NCBI GenBank assembly: GCA_001774245.1
Contig: MEZF01000058.1
Span: forward strand, 8,895 to 21,233
DNA: 12,339 nucleotides
Source of the DNA: Candidatus Bathyarchaeota archaeon RBG_13_52_12
GTDB lineage: Archaea; Thermoproteota; Bathyarchaeia; TCS64
Direction: 5' to 3'
The position numbers and the translations under genes were made by a program. Of this stretch, positions 6,971 to 12,262 are shown piece after piece. How positions within the stretch are numbered: position 1 is the stretch's first letter; each line of letters opens with the position of its first letter. A model generated the notes under the pieces. The model searched no databases, was not told where the DNA came from, and saw only the letters and a program-made list of their open reading frames with translations.

Positions 6971-8002
6971 CTAGACGTATCTGATTACTAAGAAGGCGAT
7001 GGCGCAGACGAAAACTTCTAGCGCGATGAGGATCATCGACACTTGTTTCTCGGTAAAGTTGCCAGAACTCATGACGATGTGGGTCAACGACCTAATCTTA
7101 GATTCTCGGGGCTTGACGATCCCGTCTCTCTGGAGGACACCGTAGTTCTCGGATCTAAAACCCGACACTGCTTTAAGTATGGCTTCAACGATCCAAGGTA
7201 AGAAGCATAGAATAGCGAATTTCTCCATGTTTCCCAGGATGGTTACGCAGGCACATACAGCCCCTATCGTATAGTTCAGATCGCCTGGAAAAACCTTAGC
7301 GGGGAACCAGTTATACTTTAAGAATGAAGCGAGAGCCGCTGCAAAGGCCAGTGCTAAAGAGGCTGCAGGGAGTTTGTTACTCATCAACGCGAAAACTCCA
7401 AGAGATGTGTGAAGGACGAGCCCCATTCCTGCTTCGAGCCCGTTGAAGCCGGCTAAAAAGTTCGTGGCATTTGAACAGCATAAAACAGCTAATGGAACGA
7501 GTATGAGTGGATATATCGCACCGAGTTGGACCTTTCCGAGAAAGGGGAGGACCATATAGGTGACGCCCGCATTTACCGCCATGAGGGGCACAGCTGCAGG
7601 TAGGGGTAGTAAAAAATAGAACCATTGCGGGATGCCTCGCCTCTTTAACTTTTCAAATATTCCCTGACCCTCTCTCTGTTTCATTAATGCAGTCAAGACA
7701 TCAAAAATACCGATAAGAGTGATGATCAAGATCGTGTTCATGCTAGCAAGGATATTAACGAGGTCAGCTGAATTCCTTAGAGCAAAAACCTCGAACCCGA
7801 GGTAAAGAAATACGCCTGAGACAAAGCCGGTAACGACGCCAGGTCCTCCCATATCGGGTATCAGACCGCTGTCCCGCTTCATTATGTCGCGTCCCACGAT
7901 CCCAGCTGCTTTCATGAATTTGTTAAAGATCGGGATGCTGACGTAGGATACGACGAATGATAGGGCGATGGCGGCCAAGAGAGTAAGGGGGATCGTCGCC
8001 AT
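6971..8002 (-). CDS. Alg7/AglH-like UDP-GlcNAc--lipid-phosphate GlcNAc-1-phosphate transferase
   Basis: This 343-residue polytopic membrane protein belongs to the MraY/WecA/Alg7 (GPT) family, which moves GlcNAc-1-phosphate from UDP-GlcNAc to dolichyl phosphate to start lipid-linked glycans. GRDIMKRD...IPDMGGPGVVTGF (38-60) is the first cytoplasmic motif. NFLAGFNGLEAGMG (181-194) is the hallmark uridine-binding segment. FPAKVFPGDLNYTIGA (233-248) carries the second conserved Asp (D241). SLTHIVMSSGNFTEKQ (305-320) precedes the last helix. Around ten hydrophobic helices are visible. Odd point: the usual DD after helix 3 reads IGIFDVL (97-103), so only one Asp (D101) remains and the stretch is one residue short. 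The ATG start lies 28 bases downstream of a TATA-like box, so the message is probably leaderless. It is the first gene of a pair with the Alg14-Alg13 enzyme. Confidence 0.85.
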   Translation of the reverse strand: MATIPLTLLAAIALSFVVSYVSIPIFNKFMKAAGIVGRDIMKRDSGLIPDMGGPGVVTGFVSGVFLYLGFEVFALRNSADLVNILASMNTILIITLIGIFDVLTALMKQREGQGIFEKLKRRGIPQWFYFLLPLPAAVPLMAVNAGVTYMVLPFLGKVQLGAIYPLILVPLAVLCCSNATNFLAGFNGLEAGMGLVLHTSLGVFALMSNKLPAASLALAFAAALASFLKYNWFPAKVFPGDLNYTIGAVCACVTILGNMEKFAILCFLPWIVEAILKAVSGFRSENYGVLQRDGIVKPRESKIRSLTHIVMSSGNFTEKQVSMILIALEVFVCAIAFLVIRYV

Positions 8003-8024
8003 GGCTATGGCTATTATTTCGCGC

Positions 8025-8035
8025 TAATTTATCAC
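8025..8035 (-). promoter_or_regulatory. Candidate TATA box of the Alg7-like gene (leaderless)
   Basis: The minus strand reads GTGATAAATTA, centred 28 bases from the ATG at 8002, the standard archaeal distance from box A to transcription start. This implies that transcription starts at or within a base or two of the ATG. Confidence 0.5.
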
Positions 8036-8052
8036 TATCCTGCGCTGGGAAC

Positions 8053-8061
8053 ATTTATCAC
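8053..8061 (+). promoter_or_regulatory. Candidate TATA box of the radical SAM gene (leaderless)
   Basis: ATTTATCAC is centred 27 bases before the GTG at 8084, which argues for that GTG rather than the one at 8072 and for a leaderless message. The same nine bases occur at 8027-8035 on this strand, overlapping the box of the divergent gene. Confidence 0.4.
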
Positions 8062-8083
8062 GCATCACTGGGTGGGCTCATAC

Positions 8084-9667
8084 GTGAAGGCTCTGATAGT
8101 CGACGCCCTTGCCTCGCGTAAGGGGGAGAGGAAGGCGAGTAAGGATGTGATAGGAGCTGGGCCGAGGGCGTTAGCTGGCTTGTTGGATACCAGAGGGATC
8201 GTCGCATCTATCATCGAGGCTGAGGCTATCATAGCCAGAGGATTCGCTGAAAGCTTCGATCTACTACTTGTTAGCGGGATGACGGGCGACATTCCTGCAA
8301 TCCGCAAAGTAGTTACAATATTGAAGGGGGACCCTGTGGTACTTGGTGGCCCAGTAACCTCTGATCCAGCTCAGGCGATAGGTAAAACTGGTTGCGACTA
8401 TGCAATCATCGGCGAGGGTGAGGAGACCCTTAACGAGTTGCTTGACATGGGGCTCGGACGAGGTGAACTGGGTGGGGCTCAACTTCGAGGAATAAGAGGA
8501 GTAGCATTCAAGAGCATGGAGGGGGTCGAGGCTACGCCGTTGAGAAGGGCGATGCCGAGGGCCATATTTGACGGCTTTAGACCCTCGACTGCGGCAATCA
8601 GGGGCTACGCGCTCCATCGTTCAGCTAGGGTTTACGTCGAGGTCTTGAGGGGCTGCAGCAACTACAATAGGGCTATAATCGAAGGTAACTGCGAAAGCTG
8701 CGGGTTGTGTAGGAGGGGTGGTCTTACGGAGAGATATGATTGCCCTCTCGGCACTCCCCCCGGTTGTGGCTATTGCTCTGTACCCAGCCTATTCGGTCCA
8801 CCCAAAAGTCGTTCAGTCAGCAAAATCAGGGAAGAGGTCGTTGGGCTTATCGGCGAGGGGGTCAAACGAGTCGTACTGAGTGCGCCATGCTTCCTCGACT
8901 ACGGCAGAGATCTACTTGTGGAGCCGGAGCCTCTTACCGATCCTCGTAACCCGGAGCCAAACTATGAGGAGCTTGAGAGACTGCTGGTGTCCTTGGCTGA
9001 TATTCCGAGCATGGTGGAGGGCACCTCGGCCTTCATGATCGAAAATTTGAAAGCCTCGCTCGTGACAGAGAGAGCAGCAAAGCTTCTAGGCGGGTACCTC
9101 TTTGGCACCCCGGTGAGCATAGGATTCGAGACGGGCTCTGAGCTGCACAGCCACTCAATGGGGAGGCCCTCGACACCGATGGAGACGCTGACCGCTGTGG
9201 GTCGACTTAAAAAAGCGGGGTTGAAGCCGTATGTTTACTTCATCCACGGCCTACCGGGTCAGAACGAGAAAACTGTCGATGAGACAGTAAAAGCCATCGA
9301 CCAAGGCATGGAGGAGGGAGCGGAGCGCGTAATACTCTATAGGTTCCAGTCTCTCCCGATGTCGGCGTTCAGTGAGTACCCTTCCGCTCCGCCGAACATC
9401 AGAGACCCGGGGAGCAAGAGGATACACGAAGCTGCGGCGCGAGCAAATATGAGGGCGAAGGACAGTATGCTCGGGGGGGTGATTCGCGTGGTTGTAGCTG
9501 AGAGGTACAACAGAGATAAGCGTTTTTTAGTAGCATACCCCCTCAAACACGGTCCAGTGGTTCTCATCGAGTCCCCCCAGCCTTTTGAGGGGAGAGTATT
9601 TGACGTTAAAGTAACAGGAGTGGCCTCGGAAAGAATGGTCTATGGCGTCCCAGTCGCTATGTTTTAA
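8084..9667 (+). CDS. B12-binding-type radical SAM protein with cysteine-rich insertion and TRAM-like tail
   Basis: This 527-residue protein starts at the GTG at 8084; an in-frame GTG at 8072 would add four residues but lies upstream of the predicted transcription start. Residues 1-~120 form a Rossmann-like cobalamin-binding-type domain (VVLGGPVTSDP, DYAIIGEGEETLNELL), but no DxHxxG cobalamin-His motif is seen. The radical SAM core covers about 180-430. Its first Cys (C191, in EVLRGC) is separated from the CGYC pair (C228, C231) by an insertion with C203, C206, C209 and C220 (NCESCGLC...DCP). GFETGSE (347-353), MGRPSTP and YVYFIHGLPGQ are typical barrel motifs. Residues ~465-527 resemble a TRAM RNA-binding domain (GGVIRVVVAERYN ... 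GRVFDVKVTG). With TRAM and B12-type parts, a methylthio- or methyl-transferase acting on RNA is conceivable, but the substrate is unknown. It is followed after 27 bases by rpoP. Confidence 0.85.
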   Translation: MKALIVDALASRKGERKASKDVIGAGPRALAGLLDTRGIVASIIEAEAIIARGFAESFDLLLVSGMTGDIPAIRKVVTILKGDPVVLGGPVTSDPAQAIGKTGCDYAIIGEGEETLNELLDMGLGRGELGGAQLRGIRGVAFKSMEGVEATPLRRAMPRAIFDGFRPSTAAIRGYALHRSARVYVEVLRGCSNYNRAIIEGNCESCGLCRRGGLTERYDCPLGTPPGCGYCSVPSLFGPPKSRSVSKIREEVVGLIGEGVKRVVLSAPCFLDYGRDLLVEPEPLTDPRNPEPNYEELERLLVSLADIPSMVEGTSAFMIENLKASLVTERAAKLLGGYLFGTPVSIGFETGSELHSHSMGRPSTPMETLTAVGRLKKAGLKPYVYFIHGLPGQNEKTVDETVKAIDQGMEEGAERVILYRFQSLPMSAFSEYPSAPPNIRDPGSKRIHEAAARANMRAKDSMLGGVIRVVVAERYNRDKRFLVAYPLKHGPVVLIESPQPFEGRVFDVKVTGVASERMVYGVPVAMF

Positions 9668-9668
9668 T
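9658..9668 (+). promoter_or_regulatory. Weak candidate TATA box for rpoP
   Basis: TATGTTTTAAT overlaps the end of the radical SAM gene and is centred about 30 bases before the TTG at 9695. It could give rpoP-rpoH their own short-leader transcript, separate from read-through. Confidence 0.25.
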
Positions 9669-9694
9669 GGAAGCTGATCGAGTGCTAATGCTGG

Positions 9695-9895
9695 TTGAAC
9701 CTCTTGTCCATCGATGAGCCTAAAAAGGAACAGCAGGCGCCCACTGAGGGACCCGTGTATGAGTGCGTTCAGTGTGGCAGACGAGTGAGTTTCGAGGACC
9801 TAGAGAAGTACATTAGCTTCAGGTGCCCCTACTGCGGGTACAGGATCTTCAGGAAGGTCCGGGCCCCGATTGTGAAGAGGGTTAAGGCGAGGTAA
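9695..9895 (+). CDS. rpoP: DNA-directed RNA polymerase subunit Rpo12 (subunit P)
   Basis: This 66-residue protein matches archaeal Rpo12/eukaryotic Rpb12. It has a zinc ribbon with CxxC at C24/C27 (YECVQCGR) and CPYCG at C44/C47, followed by the conserved basic tail RKVRAPIVKRVKAR that inserts into the polymerase assembly platform. The family is usually about 45-65 residues long, so the first ~18 polar residues are a variable extension. The start is uncertain: TTG at 9695 or TTG at 9704. No ATG is in frame, and an ATG at 9688 is out of frame. No clear Shine-Dalgarno site precedes it, and a weak TATA-like element at 9658-9668 would allow a near-leaderless start. Only five bases separate its stop from the rpoH start, so the two polymerase subunits are co-transcribed. 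Confidence 0.93.
   Translation: MNLLSIDEPKKEQQAPTEGPVYECVQCGRRVSFEDLEKYISFRCPYCGYRIFRKVRAPIVKRVKAR
9889..9893 (+). promoter_or_regulatory. Ribosome binding site of rpoH
   Basis: GAGGT lies in the last codons of rpoP, seven bases before the ATG at 9901. It supports this ATG as the start of the long form of RpoH. Confidence 0.5.
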
Positions 9896-9900
9896 GTTTT

Positions 9901-10449
9901 ATGAGTAAGAACCTTTCCCTCGAGGAGAAGCGCGCCCAACTAATCATAAAATACAGAAACCTAACCTCCGAGACGGAGAAACCAGTCAGCGAGGAGGACA
10001 GGCTCGTCTATAGACTACATGATAAGAAGAACCAGCTCATCATTATGCACGCCGTACTCGGGCAGAAGACTATTGGAATTAGCTACGTGAGGGAGCTCAA
10101 GGAGATGGTTGAGAAAGAGGGAGCCTCGAGGGGCATCCTAGTCGGAGACGGTAAGTACACTTATTCTGCTCGCAGTAGCGCGGAAGAGCTTGGAATCGAG
10201 TTGATCCCACCGACTCTGCCAACCTTCGATATATTTGAGCACGCACTTGTTCCTCGCCACGAAATTGTATCCGAGGAAGAGCTATCCGAAGTGAACAAGA
10301 AGTACCACGCGGAGCCCTTCCAGTTTCCATGGATAAAGGTCAACGACCCAATCGCCATCATCCTCGGTGCGAAGAGGGGCGATGTAGTCAAGATCACGCA
10401 AAAGAGTGAGACTGCTGGGACGGCAATCTCGTATAGGTACGTCGTCTAA
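9901..10449 (+). CDS. rpoH: RNA polymerase subunit Rpo5 (RpoH) with eukaryotic Rpb5-like N-terminal domain
   Basis: The C-terminal ~72 residues are a standard archaeal RpoH/Rpb5 C-terminal assembly domain: EHALVPRHEIVSEEEL (113-128), VNDPIAIILGAKRGDVVKI (147-165), SETAGTAISYRYVV (169-182). Canonical archaeal RpoH is only about 75-85 residues. This protein has 182, because about 105 residues precede the domain. That part reads as a restriction-endonuclease-like (Mrr-type) fold: QLIIMHAV, GISYVRELKEMV, ASRGILVGDGKYTYSARSSAEELGIELI. It is collinear with the N-terminal jaw domain of eukaryotic Rpb5, down to the linker before the EH-LVP-H motif. The nuclease Q/E-x-K position appears to be M49-H-A51, so no catalysis is expected. 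The start has an ATG and a GAGGT ribosome site, so the extension is not a start-choice artefact. It lies downstream of rpoP with a five-base gap and its stop overlaps the convergent gene by three bases. Confidence 0.92.
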   Translation: MSKNLSLEEKRAQLIIKYRNLTSETEKPVSEEDRLVYRLHDKKNQLIIMHAVLGQKTIGISYVRELKEMVEKEGASRGILVGDGKYTYSARSSAEELGIELIPPTLPTFDIFEHALVPRHEIVSEEELSEVNKKYHAEPFQFPWIKVNDPIAIILGAKRGDVVKITQKSETAGTAISYRYVV

Positions 10450-10673
10450 TCCTTCTTATCCACTGGCTTCTCTCTGCCTAGTTCATCTAGAATTACTATA
10501 GCTTCTCCTAGTGGCATCCCCATGCGCTCTGAGAGCTCCTCGGGGGATGCGTCAGGCTTTTCGGGTATGATAATTTCTTTGATGTACGCCTTGTGGTTCT
10601 TATAGAGAGGTAGACTGTGGACTGTCTCTACAAGGACCCCCCATAGGGGGCTTTTTTCCAGGTCGCTGTTCAC
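10446..10673 (-). CDS. Small conserved-type protein with helix-turn-helix-like C-terminal half (unknown)
   Basis: I do not recognise a named family for this 75-residue protein. Residues ~42-66 (SPEELSERMGMPLGEAIVILDEL) have the pattern of a small DNA-binding helix-turn-helix: helix, tight turn at GMP, second helix. It lacks a visible wing, and a charged KPVDKKD tail follows. The N-terminal half (LWGVLVETVHSLPLYKNHKAYIKEIIIPE) is amphipathic. The gene starts with GTG, preceded ten bases upstream by a GAGG that lies in the final codons of the coiled-coil gene. Only six bases separate the two genes, so they form one transcript, probably with coupled translation. The stop codon overlaps the rpoH stop on the other strand. 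A regulatory or protein-assembly role is a guess. Confidence 0.7.
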   Translation of the reverse strand: MNSDLEKSPLWGVLVETVHSLPLYKNHKAYIKEIIIPEKPDASPEELSERMGMPLGEAIVILDELGREKPVDKKD

Positions 10674-10679
10674 GGTGTC

Positions 10680-11270
10680 TTAGCCTCGCCTCATCTTATC
10701 GTACATCTTGTCGAGGCTCCAGCGAAGGCTGCTCTGTATCTCTCGAAGGCGTCTCTCGCCGCTATAGTTGTGGACAGTTAGAGTCTTAATGGTCTCCCCG
10801 TCGGCCTCGACTTCGTAGCTTAGGACCTGTTCGAGCGTAATCTCGCCTGTTGTAGCTCGTGTCTCGTCACTAGTCCTCATGTTAGCAAGTACTCGGTCGA
10901 GTAAGAACGATTGAAATGGGGGCGTCGATGTCATGAAGGTGAGGCCTTCTCTTGGTGTGAAGACTATTGTGTCGTCATCAACTTGAATCCTCCCGAGTAT
11001 GGTTCCGTCTTTCGCTTGGATTGAGGAGCCATCGGCGATCGTCTCCGGCGTCACAGTACCTTGTTGCTTATGTTCCTCAGGTTTCAGTTCGGTTGGTTTC
11101 ACAGCTTGAAAGGCTGGAGAGGGTTGTTGGAAACCTTGTTTAACTATTGCCTTGTCAATTTCTGCCATAGCTAACTTTAGGTCTTCGATCTCTGCTTGAA
11201 GCTGCTCGGTACGCTCCTCAAGGTCGGCACGCATCTTGAGTAGTTTACGTATGTCTGACTCGCTGCTCAT
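10680..11270 (-). CDS. Coiled-coil protein of unknown function
   Basis: This 196-residue cytoplasmic protein has no family that I can name. Three parts can be seen. Residues ~5-45 are a charged heptad-like coiled coil (DLEERTEQLQAEIEDLKLAM), somewhat prefoldin-like in look. Residues ~46-80 are a Gln/Pro/Glu-rich flexible linker (QQPSPAF, ELKPEEHKQQG). Residues ~85-196 form a compact alpha/beta region with short strands (GTILGRIQVDDDTIVFTP; GLTFMTS) and a helical, basic end (LREIQSSLRWSLDKMYDKMRRG). There is no signal peptide or membrane helix. The start is an ATG with no good Shine-Dalgarno site. It is the first gene of a two-gene unit with the helix-turn-helix-like protein and is divergent from pyrF. 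Oligomerisation through the coiled coil is likely. Confidence 0.75.
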   Translation of the reverse strand: MSSESDIRKLLKMRADLEERTEQLQAEIEDLKLAMAEIDKAIVKQGFQQPSPAFQAVKPTELKPEEHKQQGTVTPETIADGSSIQAKDGTILGRIQVDDDTIVFTPREGLTFMTSTPPFQSFLLDRVLANMRTSDETRATTGEITLEQVLSYEVEADGETIKTLTVHNYSGERRLREIQSSLRWSLDKMYDKMRRG

Positions 11271-11317
11271 GGGGGTCCCAACTTGGAGTGGGCTCTGAAT
11301 CTACTGGGGGCGTCAAC

Positions 11318-11325
11318 GTTTAAAG
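11318..11325 (-). promoter_or_regulatory. Candidate TATA box of the coiled-coil gene
   Basis: The minus strand reads CTTTAAAC, centred about 51 bases before the ATG at 11270, which predicts a leader of roughly 24 bases. It is the best AT-rich element in this otherwise GC-rich intergenic region. Confidence 0.35.
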
Positions 11326-11349
11326 CCATACCCCTTTTGGTGTCCCGCC

Positions 11350-11359
11350 TTTTTTATTC
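11350..11359 (+). promoter_or_regulatory. Candidate TATA box of pyrF
   Basis: TTTTTTATTC is centred about 35 bases before the GTG at 11390. Transcription would start near 11382, giving a leader of about eight bases. Confidence 0.35.
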
Positions 11360-11380
11360 TGGTGGCGACCATTTTCCAGT

Positions 11381-11387
11381 GGTGATC
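11381..11387 (+). promoter_or_regulatory. Shine-Dalgarno-type site of pyrF
   Basis: GGTGATC matches the 3' part of the extended Shine-Dalgarno consensus GGAGGTGATC. Its placement two bases before the GTG gives the correct register for that consensus, which supports the GTG at 11390. Confidence 0.4.
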
Positions 11388-11389
11388 TG

Positions 11390-12262
11390 GTGCTGAGCAG
11401 GAGATTCGTCGAAAAGTACTACGAACTTAGCAGAGAGAAGGAGAGTTTTCTTTGTGTTGGCCTTGATCCGGCGACACGGGCTTTCAGGGAGAAGTTCGTT
11501 GTCCCGCAGCCCCTCATCGATAGACTCGGGATATCAGCTGGGTTGGAGAGGTTCTGTGTCAACTTTGTTGAGGCTGTCGCGCCCTACACACCGATAATTA
11601 AGCCGAATGCCCAATTCCTAGTCTATCCCCTCGGCTTTGATGGGCTAAAGGCAATAGCTGATGCCATCCATGAAGGTGGCTGTCTAGCGCTTCTAGATTG
11701 TAAGTTATCTGACATTGGGACCTCTATGGATGCTGCCCTACACTGGATAGGGGAGCTCGGCTTCGATGCGATAACCTTTAGCCCCTTTCCAGGTTATAAG
11801 AACGGAGTGGATTCAGTATACAGGTGGTCCGAAGAGAGACAGAAGGGGATATTTGCACTCTGCAGGATGTCCAACCCCGGCACACATGATTACCAGTCGA
11901 GGCTTATGGACGGTGTCCCCTTTTATCAGCGTTTGACGAAGGACGCTGCTGATCACGGCTCGAATGGTTTCGTAGTTGGCTGTACAGCTACTGAGGAGCT
12001 GGGCGTAGTGAGGGGAATAATCGGCGAGGAAAGGTTGATACTCGCGCCCGGCCTCTGTCCACAAGGTGGAGACCCAGCAACAGCCATAAGGCTCGGATCG
12101 AACAGCCAGGGGGAGGGACTCCTCGTCTCCTCTAGCCGCACAGTGAACTACGCTTACGAGCTCATGGGCTGGGATTGGGAAAAATTCGCTGAGGCCTCAG
12201 CGATCCAAGCGAAGATAAGTCGAGACGAACTCAACGAGACCAGGTACAGGGTTGATAAGTAG
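11390..12262 (+). CDS. pyrF: Orotidine 5'-phosphate decarboxylase, long (type 2) form
   Basis: PyrF turns OMP into UMP, the last step of de novo pyrimidine synthesis. The protein is 290 residues long, like the longer subfamily known from mycobacteria and Thermus, whereas most archaeal PyrF proteins are about 210-230 residues. LCVGLDP (21-27) is the first strand with the ribose-binding Asp. IIKPN (69-73) holds the active-site Lys region. LLDCKLSDIG (101-110) is the catalytic D-x-K-x-x-D-I set (D103, K105, D108). VGCTATEELG (196-205), APGLCPQGGDP (219-229) and SSSR (247-250) form the phosphate-binding end. The usual PGIGAQGG is changed to PGLCPQGG and the usual KRGDIG to KLSDIG, but the charged residues remain. 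The start is a GTG with a GGTGATC ribosome site. It is divergent from the coiled-coil gene; no other pyr gene is in the window. Confidence 0.93.
   Translation: MLSRRFVEKYYELSREKESFLCVGLDPATRAFREKFVVPQPLIDRLGISAGLERFCVNFVEAVAPYTPIIKPNAQFLVYPLGFDGLKAIADAIHEGGCLALLDCKLSDIGTSMDAALHWIGELGFDAITFSPFPGYKNGVDSVYRWSEERQKGIFALCRMSNPGTHDYQSRLMDGVPFYQRLTKDAADHGSNGFVVGCTATEELGVVRGIIGEERLILAPGLCPQGGDPATAIRLGSNSQGEGLLVSSSRTVNYAYELMGWDWEKFAEASAIQAKISRDELNETRYRVDK

Noticed and set aside
6600..6974. 124-codon open frame on the plus strand
   Set aside because: It lies entirely opposite the Alg14-Alg13-like gene, encodes no recognisable motif, and the minus-strand protein is clearly real.
8264..8617. 117-codon open frame on the minus strand
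   Set aside because: Antisense to the B12-type domain of the radical SAM gene, with no promoter or domain signal.
9901..10230. Active Mrr-type nuclease domain in the RpoH extension
   Set aside because: The expected Q/E-x-K catalytic position reads M-H-A, so a nuclease activity is not supported; the fold is more likely structural.
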